DNA of 51,238 nt from an uncultured Paracoccaceae bacterium (GCA_913062865.1 CAJXWO010000016.1:1-51238); one strand, 5' to 3'; shown: positions 7,617-17,304, counted from the stretch's first letter. The notes: generated by a model from the sequence alone, not told the origin. Numbers and translations: made by a program.

Positions 7617-9656
7617 ATGCTGGACGCTGCCCCGCTGTTGCGTGACGTTTTCGGCTTCGATGCCTTCCGCCCCGGGCAGGAGGATATCGTCGAGGCAGTC
7701 GCGCGCGGGCAGAACGTTCTGGCGATCATGCCCACGGGCGGGGGCAAGTCGCTTTGCTTCCAGCTGCCGGCCCTGATGCGCGACGGTGTGACGGTCGTGA
7801 TCTCGCCGCTCATCGCCCTCATGCGCGACCAGGTGCGTGGCTTGCAGGCGGCGGGCGTGGCCGCGGGTGCGCTCACCTCCGGCAATACCGAGGCCGAGAC
7901 CGAGGCGGTGTTCGACGCGCTCGACCGGGGTGCGCTGAAGCTTCTCTACATGGCGCCCGAACGCCTGTCCTCGGGCGCGGCGCTGGGCCTGATGCGGCGG
8001 ATCGGGGTCGGGCTCATCGCCGTGGACGAGGCCCATTGCGTCAGCCAATGGGGCCATGATTTCCGCCCCGATTACCTGCGCATCGGCGAGTTGCGCCGGG
8101 CGCTCGACGTGCCGCTTGCGGCCTTCACCGCCACGGCGGATGCGGAAACCCGGGCCGAGATCGTCGAAAAGCTCTTTGACGGGGCCGAGCCCGCGACCTT
8201 CCTACGCGGTTTCGACCGGCCCAACATTCACTTGGCCTTTGCCGCCAAGGATGGTCCGCGCCGGCAGATCCTGGGCTTTGCCGCCGTGCGTAAGGGCCAG
8301 TCGGGCATCGTTTATTGCGGCACGCGTGCCAAGACCGAGAGCCTGGCAGGTGCCCTGCGCGAAGCCGGGCACAGCGCGTGCCATTACCATGGTGGGATGG
8401 ATGCCGAGGACCGCCGCGCGGTCGAGGCGCGGTTCCAGACCGAAGACGGGCTCATCGTTGTCGCAACGGTCGCCTTCGGCATGGGCATCGACAAGCCTGA
8501 CATCCGCTGGGTGGCCCATGCCGACCTGCCCAAGTCGATCGAGGTCTATTACCAGGAGATCGGCCGCGCGGGCCGCGACGGCGCCCCGGCCGAAACCCTG
8601 ACACTGTTCGGTGCCGACGACATCCGTTTTCGCCGCCAGCAGATCGACGAGGGGCTCGCCCCGCCCGAGCGGCGCATGGCCGACCATGGCCGCCTGAACG
8701 CGCTTCTGGGCCTGGCCGAAGCCCTGGCCTGCCGCCGCCAGACGCTTCTGTCCTATTTCGGAGAGACGGCAGAGCCTTGCGGAAACTGCGACCTTTGCGA
8801 CCGCGCGCCCGAGGTCTTTGACGGGACAGAGGCTGTGCGCAAGGCACTGTCGGCGGCGTTGCGCACCGATGAACGCTTTGGCGCGGGCCACCTGATCGAC
8901 ATCCTGACCGGCAACGCCACGGACAAGGTGCGCGACAGGGGGCATGATGCGCTGCCCACCTTCGGCGTGGGGCGGGATCTGAGCCGCGCCCAGTGGCAGG
9001 CGGTCTTCCGCCAGATGATGGGCCATGACCTGATCCGCCCCGACCCGGGCCGTCACGGCGCGCTGCGGATGACCGACGCCGCACTGCCGCTTCTGCGTGG
9101 GGAAACCACGATCCGTCTGCGGAAGGACACGATCGCCACGGCCAAGAGCGGGCCCAAGGTCAAGGCGCTGGTTTCGGACGAGCACGCGCCGCTATTGTCG
9201 GCGCTCAAGGCCAAGCGCCGGGCGCTGGCCGAGGCACAGGGCGTGCCCGCCTACATCGTCTTTAACGATCGCACGCTGATCGAGATGGCCGAGACGCAGC
9301 CCACGACGCTCGATGCGATGGCCCGGATCGGTGGTGTGGGCGCGAAAAAGCTCGACCAGTACGGTGCGGCCTTCCTCGAGGTGATTGCCGGCGCGGTCGA
9401 CGAGGTCCACCCGGCGCGGCGCAAGCTGGCCGGTCGAAGCGCGGGGGATCTCTACGACCGACTGATGGCTGTGCAGGCCGATCTTGCGCGGGGCTTGGAC
9501 GGCACGGAAAAACCGCTGAGCTGCTCGGTGGGGCTGTTGGCCAAGGTGGCCGAGATACGGCCCGCAGACGATCGGGCGATGATCCGGCTTCTGGGCGACA
9601 AGCGGGCGGAACGCTTTGGCGCGGCCTTTCTGGACGTTTTGCGCCAAGCGGACTAA
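7617..9656 (+). CDS. recQ: ATP-dependent DNA helicase RecQ
   Basis: RecQ unwinds DNA 3' to 5' in recombination and fork repair. The 679-residue product has the superfamily 2 motifs in order: motif 0 FRPGQ near 17-21, Walker A MPTGGGKS at 38-45, DEAHCVSQWGHDFR from 137, and QEIGRAGRDG in motif VI. The zinc site CGNCDLC follows, with a winged-helix domain and an HRDC domain near 520-595. The length fits RecQ with one HRDC domain. AGGA precedes the ATG at 7617. yaaA follows by 29 bases and may be co-transcribed. Nothing appears damaged. Confidence 0.96.
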   Translation: MLDAAPLLRDVFGFDAFRPGQEDIVEAVARGQNVLAIMPTGGGKSLCFQLPALMRDGVTVVISPLIALMRDQVRGLQAAGVAAGALTSGNTEAETEAVFDALDRGALKLLYMAPERLSSGAALGLMRRIGVGLIAVDEAHCVSQWGHDFRPDYLRIGELRRALDVPLAAFTATADAETRAEIVEKLFDGAEPATFLRGFDRPNIHLAFAAKDGPRRQILGFAAVRKGQSGIVYCGTRAKTESLAGALREAGHSACHYHGGMDAEDRRAVEARFQTEDGLIVVATVAFGMGIDKPDIRWVAHADLPKSIEVYYQEIGRAGRDGAPAETLTLFGADDIRFRRQQIDEGLAPPERRMADHGRLNALLGLAEALACRRQTLLSYFGETAEPCGNCDLCDRAPEVFDGTEAVRKALSAALRTDERFGAGHLIDILTGNATDKVRDRGHDALPTFGVGRDLSRAQWQAVFRQMMGHDLIRPDPGRHGALRMTDAALPLLRGETTIRLRKDTIATAKSGPKVKALVSDEHAPLLSALKAKRRALAEAQGVPAYIVFNDRTLIEMAETQPTTLDAMARIGGVGAKKLDQYGAAFLEVIAGAVDEVHPARRKLAGRSAGDLYDRLMAVQADLARGLDGTEKPLSCSVGLLAKVAEIRPADDRAMIRLLGDKRAERFGAAFLDVLRQAD

Positions 9657-9685
9657 GTCGCGGTGAAGTTTCAGGAGGTAAAGCG

Positions 9686-10456
9686 ATGCTGATCGTGATT
9701 TCGCCCGCCAAGCGGCTGGACTGGTCCGAGCGCGAGATGGAGATGACCGCGCCTGCGTTCCAGAAAGACGCTCTGCGGCTGGTCAAGACCGCGCGGAACC
9801 TCACGCTGAAGGATCTGCAGGGGCTGATGGATATCTCGCCCGACCTTGCGAAGTTGAATCGCGACCGGTTCAAGGCGTTCCAAGCCGAGCCTGACCCGCA
9901 GGCACTGCGCCCGGCGGCCTTTGCCTTTGACGGGGACACCTACCAGGGGCTCGAGGCCGAAACGCTGGATGCGGACGCGCTCGACTGGGCCCAGCGGCAT
10001 CTGCGGATCCTGTCGGGGCTTTATGGGCTCTTGCGTCCGATGGATGCGATCCAGCCCTACCGTCTGGAAATGGGCAGCCGGCTCAAGACCCGCCGTGGCG
10101 CATCGCTTTACGACTATTGGGGCGATCAGCTGACCAAGGCGTTGAAAGCGCAAGCGGAAGAGACTGGCGCAGAGGTGCTGGTGAACTGCGCGAGCCAAGA
10201 ATACTTCGGCGCGGTGCAGCCCGAAACCCTGGGCCTGCGGGTGATCACGCCCGTGTTCATGGAAATGAAAAAGGGCGAGGCCAAGATCGTCAGCTTCTAC
10301 GCCAAGAAGGCCCGCGGTGCGATGGCGCGCTATGCGGCCGAGCGGCACCTGTCCGATGCCGAGGCGCTGAAGGATTTTGACACCGGCGGCTATGCTTACC
10401 AGCCGCAGATGAGCGACGGCGACCGCTGGGTGTTCCTGCGCGACGGCGAGGCGTGA
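9686..10456 (+). CDS. yaaA: Peroxide stress protein YaaA (UPF0246/DUF328)
   Basis: The 256-residue protein begins MLIVISPAKRLD and contains SGLYGLLRPMDAIQPYRLEMG near residues 110-130. It also has NCASQEYFGAV and the C-terminal YAYQPQMSDGDRWVF, all conserved in YaaA. In E. coli YaaA is induced by hydrogen peroxide and limits intracellular iron, and the fold binds DNA. A strong AGGAGG lies upstream of the ATG. It follows recQ by 29 bases, and a hairpin lies just after the stop. Confidence 0.95.
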   Translation: MLIVISPAKRLDWSEREMEMTAPAFQKDALRLVKTARNLTLKDLQGLMDISPDLAKLNRDRFKAFQAEPDPQALRPAAFAFDGDTYQGLEAETLDADALDWAQRHLRILSGLYGLLRPMDAIQPYRLEMGSRLKTRRGASLYDYWGDQLTKALKAQAEETGAEVLVNCASQEYFGAVQPETLGLRVITPVFMEMKKGEAKIVSFYAKKARGAMARYAAERHLSDAEALKDFDTGGYAYQPQMSDGDRWVFLRDGEA

Positions 10457-10459
10457 CCG

Positions 10460-10483
10460 AAAGGAGCGCTTCCGCGCGCTTTT
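10460..10483 (+). terminator. Terminator-like hairpin after yaaA
   Basis: GGAGCGC, a TTCC loop and GCGCGC form a stem with one mismatch. A-rich bases lie on the left and a run of four T on the right. It sits just past the yaaA stop and before the convergent asparaginase gene. Confidence 0.5.
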
Positions 10484-10570
10484 CATTCTGAAATCTGTAA
10501 CGCGACGCGTCCTCCATAGGGTTCGCCCAGGGTGTGCCGTGGCTTTTGGGTATTTGGGCCAAGAAGAAGA

Positions 10571-11575
10571 TCAGGATCCGGGCAGAAGGTCATCGGCCGG
10601 GCAAATGCGGCCGGTATGGACCCCGCGCCAGTTGGTGATCGGCGCATTGAGCCGCTTCTGGGCTGCCGGGTGCGCCGGGTCGAGCACCCCGACGCGAGCG
10701 AGCAGCGCGGCGAGGGCGCATTCGGCACCCCGGGTCGCGCCATCCTCGATCTTGAGCGCGATGCCCAGTCCCCGGTCGGGCAGGATCGCGACGAAGACGC
10801 CCTCCGCCCCGGTCTTGATCGCGGCGCGGCCATCCATCGCCTGCATGAGCTCGGTGCAAGCCCGTCCGGTGCCTGCGACAAGCTCGGGATGGGCGATCAT
10901 GGCCTGGGTGAGACGCAGGGCCGCGGCCGAGCGCGCGTCGCTGCGTTTTTCTGCGGTGGCGAAGAAGGCCATGGCGCGGGCGAGGCCTTTCAGCGAAGTG
11001 GCGAAGTTGGGGGCCGAGCAGCCGTCGATGCCAAAGCCGGGGCTGTCTTCGCCCGTGACCTCTTCGAAGGCGGTCTTGACGGCGCGCTGCACCGGGTGGT
11101 CGATGTCGATATACTCGGGACCCGCGCCCAGATGCGCGCCCAGTGTCAGAAAGCCCGTATGCTTGCCCGAGCAATTGTTGTGCACCTGGCAGGGGCTTTC
11201 ACCCGTGCGGATCATCTCGTGCCGGATGTCCTTGGGCCGCGGCGGCTGCGGACCGCAGCGCAGGGCATCGTCGGAAAGCCCCAGATCCGCAAGCCAGCGG
11301 GTCACGCGGTCCGTATGCATCCGGTCGCCCTCGTGCGAGGCGCAGGCGAGGGCAAGGTGCTCCGGTGTCAGTCCTCGCGCATCGGCGGCGCCGCTGTCCA
11401 GGAGCGGAAGCGCCTGGATCATCTTGGTGGAGCTGCGCGGCAAGAGCGTGAGGTCTGGATCCCCCCACGCCTCGACTACCTGGCCGGTGGCATCGGCGAT
11501 CACGGCATGTCCGCGGTGGACACATTCGAGGAAGTCGCCACGCCACACATGGGCGAGGGCGGGAGCGGTCTGCAT
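10571..11575 (-). CDS. Rhizobial-type (AnsA/ReAV-like) L-asparaginase II family protein
   Basis: The product (334 residues from the ATG at 11575) belongs to the asparaginase II family first known from Rhizobium etli, unrelated to the bacterial EcAII fold. It has RSSTKMIQALPLLDSGAA near residues 47-64, NNCSGKHTGFL in the middle and GIDGCSAPNFATSL further on. These hold the Ser-Lys and Cys residues implicated in catalysis and zinc binding in this group. The reaction would be L-asparagine to aspartate and ammonia. The open frame begins four codons earlier at a GTG. I prefer the ATG because GAGG then sits at normal spacing. It converges with yaaA. Confidence 0.88.
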   Translation of the reverse strand: MQTAPALAHVWRGDFLECVHRGHAVIADATGQVVEAWGDPDLTLLPRSSTKMIQALPLLDSGAADARGLTPEHLALACASHEGDRMHTDRVTRWLADLGLSDDALRCGPQPPRPKDIRHEMIRTGESPCQVHNNCSGKHTGFLTLGAHLGAGPEYIDIDHPVQRAVKTAFEEVTGEDSPGFGIDGCSAPNFATSLKGLARAMAFFATAEKRSDARSAAALRLTQAMIAHPELVAGTGRACTELMQAMDGRAAIKTGAEGVFVAILPDRGLGIALKIEDGATRGAECALAALLARVGVLDPAHPAAQKRLNAPITNWRGVHTGRICPADDLLPGS

Positions 11576-11740
11576 GGGATACCTCACGGTTTGGCGAAAT
11601 CTGGCCGACAGGGCTTTCGCCCGCGGCCGGTTTCACGCTAGTCTAACGACGTCGAGACGGTTAAGAAATGCCGGAAAACAACGTCGCTCAAGCGGCGGAC
11701 CCGAGGGATTGAGGCAAAGGACAGCTTGGAGGCTGGACGT

Positions 11741-12268
11741 ATGGGAATTCGGAAAATCGCAGCCGTGCTGGCGCTGGCAAGTCTGTTGCCCGCCGCTGGT
11801 GCGCTGGCACAGGAAGAGAGCACGAACCGCGTGGCGGCCAAGACGGACTGGAGCGTGTTCGTCGATGAAGATCCCAAGGAATGCTGGGGCGTGACCGCGC
11901 CCAAGGAAACCGTGAACACTCGGGATGGCCGTGTCGTCGCGGTGCGGCGCGGCGATATCCTGCTCTTTGTCTTCTTCCGGCCCGAGGCCGGCGTGAGCGG
12001 GCAGGTGACCTTTACCGGCGGGTATCCGTTCGCGGACGGGTCGACCGTGAACATGAATATCGACGGGACCGAGTTCGAGCTGTTCACCGAGGGTGAATGG
12101 GCCTGGCCGGCCTCGGCTGCGGACGATGCCAAGATCGTGACGGCGATGAAGCGCGGGGCAAGCGCGATCCTCACCGCGCGGTCGAGTCGGGGCACGACCA
12201 CGAAGGACACGTTCTCGCTCTTGGGCTTCACCGCTGCGATGGAAGAGGCCGAGGCCCGCTGCCAGTGA
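11741..12268 (+). CDS. Secreted IalB-like (invasion associated locus B) family protein
   Basis: The 175-residue product has a clear signal peptide (cleavage likely after ALA in GALAQEES, near residue 23). A mature domain resembling the IalB family follows, with WSVFVDEDPKECWGVTAP and a conserved Cys near the C-terminus (EARCQ). The two Cys may form a disulfide in the periplasm. IalB proteins were named in Bartonella, but homologues are common in free-living alphaproteobacteria with no proven role. GGAGG precedes the ATG at 11741. A strong terminator follows the stop. Confidence 0.7.
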   Translation: MGIRKIAAVLALASLLPAAGALAQEESTNRVAAKTDWSVFVDEDPKECWGVTAPKETVNTRDGRVVAVRRGDILLFVFFRPEAGVSGQVTFTGGYPFADGSTVNMNIDGTEFELFTEGEWAWPASAADDAKIVTAMKRGASAILTARSSRGTTTKDTFSLLGFTAAMEEAEARCQ

Positions 12269-12274
12269 CCCCAG

Positions 12275-12296
12275 GGGGGCGTGACGCCCCCTTTTT
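12275..12296 (+). terminator. Rho-independent terminator after the IalB-like gene
   Basis: GGGGGCG, a TGA loop and CGCCCCC form a 7-bp perfect stem followed by five T. It lies directly after the stop codon and before rlmN, so rlmN should have its own promoter in the 55 bases that follow. Confidence 0.88.
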
Positions 12297-12349
12297 GCAT
12301 TTGCGTGCGAATCCTATATGTGAGCGGTCTGTTTCAGGAGAGACCCGCC

Positions 12350-13534
12350 ATGACCGGCACTGTGCCCATCACCCAGGACGTGCTGACCATTCCCCGCAAG
12401 CTGCCCGAGGGCGGCCGCACCAACCTTGTCGGCCTCACCCGCCCGCAGCTGCGGGAGGCTCTGATTGCAGCTGGGACGCCGGAAAAGCAGGCTAAGATGC
12501 GGGTGAACCAGGTCTGGCAGTGGATCTACCAGTGGGGCGTGCGCGATTTCGATGCGATGACGAACCTGGCCAAGACCTATCGTGCACAGCTGACCGAGCA
12601 TTTTGTGATCGAGCTGCCCGAGGTCGTTTCGAAACAGGTGAGCCTGGATGGCACGCGCAAATACCTCATGCGCATTGCGGGCGGGCATGAGGTCGAGGTG
12701 GTCTACATCCCCGAAGAGGATCGCGGCACGCTGTGCATCTCGTCGCAGGTGGGGTGCACGCTGACCTGTTCTTTTTGCCACACCGGTACGCAAAAGCTGG
12801 TGCGTAACCTCACGGCGGGCGAGATCGTTGGCCAGATCATGGCGGCGCGCGACGACCTGGGCGAATGGCCCAAGCCCGGCGAAGGCGCGGGCGAACGTCC
12901 CCGGCTTCTGTCCAATATCGTTCTGATGGGTATGGGCGAGCCGCTTTACAACTTCGACAATGTGCGCGACGCGATGCAGATCGCCATGGATGGCGAGGGG
13001 ATTTCGCTGTCGCGCCGCCGCATCACCCTGTCGACCAGCGGCGTGGTGCCCGAAATCGGCAAGACCGCCGAAGAGATCGGCTGCATGCTGGCGGTGTCGT
13101 TTCACGCCACCACCGACGAGGTGCGCGACAAGCTGGTGCCGATCAACAAGAAGTGGAACATCGCCACGCTGCTGGACGCGCTAAGGGCCTATCCGAAACT
13201 GTCGAATTCCGAGCGGATCACCTTTGAATACGTGATGCTGAAGGATGTGAACGACAGCGACGAAGATGCCCGCCGGCTGGTCAAGCTGATCGCGGGTATC
13301 CCGGCCAAGATCAACCTGATCCCCTTCAATGAATGGCCCGGCGCGCCCTATGAGCGTTCGGACTGGTCGCGGATCGAGGCCTTTGCCGACATCATCTACA
13401 AGGCAGGCTATGCCAGCCCCATCCGCACGCCCCGGGGCGAGGATATCATGGCGGCCTGCGGTCAGCTGAAATCCGCAACGGAGCGTGCCCGCAAAAGCCG
13501 CGCCCAGATCGCGGCGGAGACCGGGACGGGCTGA
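12350..13534 (+). CDS. rlmN: Dual-specificity rRNA/tRNA adenine-C2 methyltransferase RlmN
   Basis: RlmN is a radical-SAM enzyme that methylates C2 of A2503 in 23S rRNA and A37 in some tRNAs. The 394-residue product has the cluster motif CTLTCSFC (Cys136, Cys140, Cys143) and [25 protein letters not shown] and a C-terminal [11 protein letters not shown], which carries the methyl-accepting Cys region, follow. I chose the ATG at 12350 after CAGGAGAG; the open frame runs 23 codons further upstream across the terminator. It is a single-gene unit by context. Confidence 0.96.
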   Translation: MTGTVPITQDVLTIPRKLPEGGRTNLVGLTRPQLREALIAAGTPEKQAKMRVNQVWQWIYQWGVRDFDAMTNLAKTYRAQLTEHFVIELPEVVSKQVSLDGTRKYLMRIAGGHEVEVVYIPEEDRGTLCISSQVGCTLTCSFCHTGTQKLVRNLTAGEIVGQIMAARDDLGEWPKPGEGAGERPRLLSNIVLMGMGEPLYNFDNVRDAMQIAMDGEGISLSRRRITLSTSGVVPEIGKTAEEIGCMLAVSFHATTDEVRDKLVPINKKWNIATLLDALRAYPKLSNSERITFEYVMLKDVNDSDEDARRLVKLIAGIPAKINLIPFNEWPGAPYERSDWSRIEAFADIIYKAGYASPIRTPRGEDIMAACGQLKSATERARKSRAQIAAETGTG

Positions 13535-13586
13535 CCGCTTGCGCTGCATCAAGGCAAGGTGATCCCAGCAGCGGCAGGTTGGTGCC

Positions 13587-14425
13587 ATGTCGTGGCTCTG
13601 GGTTGTCCTGATTGTCGTGGTTGCGGTCGTTCTGGCTGTGCTGGTCCTGATGCCGAGGCCCGCGCCCGTTTTGCCCACGGTGACGGATAACCCGGCCCTG
13701 CCGACCCTGTCGGTGCGCGGTGTCCGTTTGCATGTGCAGGTCTTTGGGCCCCAGGGCGCCCCGGTCATCGTGGTCCTGCATGGCGGACCGGGGGGTGATC
13801 ACCGGTCTTTACTGCCGCTGCGGGCCTTGGGCGACCAATACAGGGTGGTCTTCTACGACCAGCGCGGGGCGGGGCTTTCGCAGCGCGTTCCGGATGCCGA
13901 CCTGACCTACGCCGCGCATCTCGAGGAACTGGGCGCGCTGCTGCACCACATCAGCCCGGATCGTCCTGCGACCCTGATCGGTCACTCTTGGGGCGCCATC
14001 CTTGCCACGGGCTATCTGGGCGCCCATCCCGACCGCGTGGACCGGGCGATTCTGATCGAACCGGGGTTTCTGGACGCGTCCGGCATGGAGATCTGGATGG
14101 CGCAGGCCAACCGCGTGGTACGCCGCATGCTGTTGCGTCCGGCCGGACTGGTCTTTCTGGCGGGGACGGTGATCGGTGCCTCGCGCCTGTCGGGCCCGGA
14201 TGACGATGCCGCGCGCGACCACATATCCGCGCGCATGGTGCATGCCTTCGCCAATCACCCCGATGTGCCCTATGCCTGTCCGTCCAACAGCTACGATTCA
14301 CCGGTCTGGCGGATCGGCGCACGGTCCATGTCGGTCGTGCCGCGCAGTGTTACTCGGGAGATGGTGGATGCCATCGCTGCGGGTGCGGGCGCTTGGCCGA
14401 GATACGGCGATTTCTGAAGGCCTGA
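13587..14425 (+). pseudogene. Alpha/beta hydrolase with lost C-terminal catalytic part
   Basis: The first part is a good alpha/beta hydrolase of the prolyl-iminopeptidase-like type. It has an N-terminal membrane segment (residues 3-22), HGGPG at 65-69 for the oxyanion hole, YDQRGAGLS and the nucleophile GHSWG at 132-136 (Ser134). The frame ends at a TGA at 14415-14417 soon after the cap region, so no catalytic Asp and His region follows. In the +2 frame the same DNA reads RLAEIRRFLKA then TGA at 14423, which looks like a normal C-terminal end of such hydrolases. A deletion of perhaps 50-80 codons that shifted the frame would explain this. The upstream frame itself is intact, so a truncated protein may still be made. 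Confidence 0.6.
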
Positions 14426-14599
14426 GCCGGGCCAGGTTGCGCCGAAGACGGACACCGGACCGGTGTGTCAGGACATCCCGCGAATTTGGGCGATCCTGCC
14501 TTGGTTCGGGCAAGGTAATTCCCCATTCCCGGTAAATTGTCGCCGTTTACCTAACGTAGCCTGTTTTTTGACAGCAGTGTCGATAAAGAGGAAACGGTA

Positions 14600-14806
14600 A
14601 TGATCACTCAACTTGCAGCCGACCCGCTGACCCAGTCCAAGGTGCGGACGTTGGTCATGCGCGAGCGTCAGATCGCCCTGTCAGACCGCGAATGGAAGCA
14701 TCGCCTGGCAGGCTACGGCTACGCCCTGAAACGCACAGATCGCGGACATCTGGTGACGACCTTGCCCCATGGCGTCGTCGTCTGTTCTCTGGGCGACGAG
14801 GGCTGA
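14600..14806 (+). CDS. Small hypothetical protein, 68 residues
   Basis: I do not recognise a named family. The product has a charged N-terminal part (VMRERQIALSDREWKHRLAGYGYALKR) and a C-terminal strand-rich end (HLVTTLPHGVVVCSLGDEG). This is a plausible small alpha-beta fold with no signal or membrane segment. The ATG is preceded by AAGAGG at suitable spacing and codon use matches the neighbours, so I think the gene is real. It stands alone between the broken hydrolase and the LOG-family gene. The following 260 bases hold no gene I can support. Confidence 0.55.
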   Translation: MITQLAADPLTQSKVRTLVMRERQIALSDREWKHRLAGYGYALKRTDRGHLVTTLPHGVVVCSLGDEG

Positions 14807-15070
14807 CGGACAGCGTTTGGATCCATGCCAGAAACGACCGGCGCCGGGGATCGTTCCCAAGGCGCGTCCCGGACCGCCGGGGCAATCGACGAATTGATTT
14901 GCACCGTTCCGATCGGAAGTGTCCTCCCACGGAATCTTGGAACGGTTCAGGGTGCCGACGTGTTGTGTCGGCACGATCGCGGGCCGCGCAATGTCGGCCG
15001 GGTCACGGTAAGGTACGTGTAAGACCTGTTATGCGGTCAGGTCAGGCGTAGCTGCCGTGCCCCTTTTTTG

Positions 15071-15892
15071 TCAGGTGTCGTCAGCCGGCCATTCGGCGAT
15101 GACCCGCATTGCGTCCTCCGCGGTTTCCACGAAGCGGAACAGCTTTACATCCTCGTCCGAGATCGTGCCGGACTCTGCCAGGGCGTCCCAGTTGATGATC
15201 TTTTCCCAGAAATCGCGCCCGAACAGCAGGAACGGAATCCGCGACATGCGGCCGGTCTGGATCAGGGTGAGCGACTCGAACAGCTCGTCCAGCGTGCCGA
15301 AGCCGCCGGGGAAGACGCAGATCGCCTTGGCCCGCATCAGGAAGTGCATCTTGCGGATCGCGAAATAGTGGAAGTTGAAGCACAGGTCCGGCGTGACGTA
15401 TTCGTTGGGCGCCTGTTCGTGCGGCAGCACGATGTTCAGCCCGATGGACGCCCCGCCCGCCTCGTGCGCGCCGCGGTTGCCGGCCTCCATGACGCCGGGT
15501 CCGCCGCCGGTGACGATGACATTCTCGCGCCCGTAGCTTTCCATGCTCTTGGCGGTCATCATCTGCGAGAATTTCCGAGCCTCCTCGTAGAAGCGCGACA
15601 GCTCGGCCAGGGTTTCGGTGCGCGCGTCGCCCTTGTTTTCGGGCGCGGGGATCCGCGCGCCGCCGAACAGAACGATGGTCGATTCCACACCCCGCTCGTC
15701 GAGGATCAGCTGAGGCTTCAGAAGCTCCAGTTGCAGACGCACCGGACGCAGTTCGTCCCGGCACAGGAAATCGTCATCGGCAAAGGCCAGCCTGTAGGCC
15801 GGAGCGCGCGTTTGCGGCGTGTCGGGCACATGGGTCGCGGTGTCCCGGTCGGTATGGGCGTCGGGAAACGGGCTGATCCGGTCGTCTTTCAT
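15071..15892 (-). CDS. LOG family protein (Rossmann-fold nucleotide phosphoribohydrolase-like)
   Basis: The 273-residue product contains VTGGGPGVMEAGNRGA and PGGFGTLDELFE, the two signatures of the LOG (formerly lysine decarboxylase-like, TIGR00730) family. The second motif holds the catalytic Arg/Glu region. Characterised members release the base from nucleoside 5'-monophosphates and in plants activate cytokinins. The N-terminal 70 residues are an extension relative to short LOG proteins, as in many proteobacterial versions. I start at the ATG at 15892 after AAGGA; the upstream 24 codons look non-coding. It precedes nothing on its strand within 300 bases. Confidence 0.85.
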   Translation of the reverse strand: MKDDRISPFPDAHTDRDTATHVPDTPQTRAPAYRLAFADDDFLCRDELRPVRLQLELLKPQLILDERGVESTIVLFGGARIPAPENKGDARTETLAELSRFYEEARKFSQMMTAKSMESYGRENVIVTGGGPGVMEAGNRGAHEAGGASIGLNIVLPHEQAPNEYVTPDLCFNFHYFAIRKMHFLMRAKAICVFPGGFGTLDELFESLTLIQTGRMSRIPFLLFGRDFWEKIINWDALAESGTISDEDVKLFRFVETAEDAMRVIAEWPADDT

Positions 15893-15964
15893 CGCGGCGT
15901 CCTTTTCTGGCGCAGGGCTTGTGCCACTTAGCGTCAATGGCCCGCCATGGCCAGTGCGGCGCAC

Positions 15965-16312
15965 CTATTCCGCTGCGCTCTCCCATGGAGGGGCGACCGG
16001 TGCACCATTCACCCGCACCTCTCCCGCATCGTTGTCGAGCATCACGGGGCTGTCGAACAGCCGTAGCGTGGGCCGCACGCCTAACCGTCCCTCCATCCAG
16101 TAGGCCCAGCTGTCATTGAACCAGGCCTCGGCCGCCGCGCGATCCTCGAAGACATAGACGCCGCCGCCGCCCTCTTCGGAATTGAGGTAGTATTTGCGCT
16201 GCAGCCCATGCACCTCGTGAAAGATCGTGCTGGACGCGAGCGACTGCGCGATCACATCCGCCTCGGGCCGTTTGGGGCCGTCCAAAGGGATTTCGACAAG
16301 GGCGATGATCAT
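15965..16312 (-). CDS. YdhR-like putative monooxygenase (dimeric alpha-beta barrel)
   Basis: The 115-residue product begins MIIALVEIPLD and contains GLQRKYYLNSEEGGGGVYVFEDRAAAEAW-type blocks. These match the small YdhR-like monooxygenase family of the dimeric alpha-beta barrel superfamily. Substrate and true activity are not known for this group. The ATG at 16312 has GGAGG at good spacing, which decides the start over the longer open frame that begins at 16390. It is 72 bases upstream of the LOG gene on the same strand, so the two may be co-transcribed. It is divergent from dapD. Confidence 0.72.
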   Translation of the reverse strand: MIIALVEIPLDGPKRPEADVIAQSLASSTIFHEVHGLQRKYYLNSEEGGGGVYVFEDRAAAEAWFNDSWAYWMEGRLGVRPTLRLFDSPVMLDNDAGEVRVNGAPVAPPWESAAE

Positions 16313-16416
16313 GGGTTGTCCTCCGTGATGTCCGGGGCGCGGTTGGAACGCATTGCCGCCGGGGCACCCCAAGGATATAGGGCGGCGCAACCCAACTGTC
16401 TCAGGGAGAGAGCGAC

Positions 16417-17244
16417 ATGTCCAACGCCCAGCTTGAAGCCGCCATCGAAGCCGCCTGGGAGGCGCGCGACACGATCACCCCATCGACCGGCGGCGAGACC
16501 CGCGAAGCGATCGAAGATACGTTGAACGCGCTCGACAGCGGCAGCCTGCGCGTGGCAGAAAAGCAGGCCGATGGCAGCTGGCATGTGAACCAGTGGGCGA
16601 AAAAGGCCGTGCTGCTGGGCTTCCGCATCAAGGACATGGAACAGCAGGATGGCGGGCCCCAGGGCGGCCATTGGTGGGACAAGGTCGACAGCAAGTTCAA
16701 GGGTTGGGGCGACAACGAATGGAAGGCCGCCGGTTTCCGTGCCGTGCCCAACTGCATCGTGCGCAAATCGGCCTTTATCGCGCCGGGTGTGGTGCTGATG
16801 CCGTCCTTCGTGAATCTCGGCGCCTATGTGGACGAAGGCACGATGGTCGACACCTGGGCCACCGTGGGCAGCTGCGCGCAGATCGGCAAGAACGTGCACC
16901 TGTCGGGCGGCGTGGGCATCGGCGGCGTGCTTGAGCCGATGCAGGCGGGCCCTACCATTATCGAGGACAACTGCTTTATCGGCGCGCGGTCGGAGGTGGT
17001 CGAAGGCTGCATCGTGCGCGAAGGCTCTGTTCTGGGGATGGGCGTCTATATCGGCAAGTCGACCAAGATCGTCGACCGCGAAACCGGCGAGGTCATGTAT
17101 GGCGAGGTGCCGCACTATTCGGTGGTGGTCTCGGGCTCCATGCCCACCAAGAACAACCTCAACCTCTATTGCGCGGTGATCGTGAAGCGGGTCGATGAGC
17201 AGACCCGCTCCAAGACCGGCATCAACGAGCTTCTGCGCGACTGA
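16417..17244 (+). CDS. dapD: Tetrahydrodipicolinate N-succinyltransferase
   Basis: DapD transfers succinyl from succinyl-CoA to tetrahydrodipicolinate in the DAP/lysine pathway. The 275-residue product has the N-terminal helical part. A left-handed beta-helix of hexapeptide repeats follows, with blocks such as [36 protein letters not shown] and VGIGGVLEP. Length and order match the E. coli enzyme. AGGGAGAG precedes the ATG. It appears monocistronic: a GC-rich hairpin follows the stop and the divergent YdhR-like gene lies upstream. Confidence 0.97.
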   Translation: MSNAQLEAAIEAAWEARDTITPSTGGETREAIEDTLNALDSGSLRVAEKQADGSWHVNQWAKKAVLLGFRIKDMEQQDGGPQGGHWWDKVDSKFKGWGDNEWKAAGFRAVPNCIVRKSAFIAPGVVLMPSFVNLGAYVDEGTMVDTWATVGSCAQIGKNVHLSGGVGIGGVLEPMQAGPTIIEDNCFIGARSEVVEGCIVREGSVLGMGVYIGKSTKIVDRETGEVMYGEVPHYSVVVSGSMPTKNNLNLYCAVIVKRVDEQTRSKTGINELLRD

Positions 17245-17257
17245 CCCCGGCGAGTGC

Positions 17258-17287
17258 GGGGCGCGCGCGTCGACGCCTGCGCGCCCC
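17258..17287 (+). terminator. GC-rich hairpin after dapD
   Basis: GGGGCGCGC at 17258-17266 and GCGCGCCCC at 17279-17287 form a perfect 9-bp stem with a 12-base loop. It lacks a T-run, so it may slow or stop polymerase or protect the 3' end rather than being a canonical terminator. Confidence 0.4.
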
Positions 17288-17304
17288 GGGCTAGTGTCTT
17301 GGGG

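Noticed and set aside
14807-15070. Possible gene in the gap before the LOG gene
   Set aside because: Short frames are present, but none has a ribosome binding site, family motif or codon pattern worth reporting. No tRNA shape was seen either.
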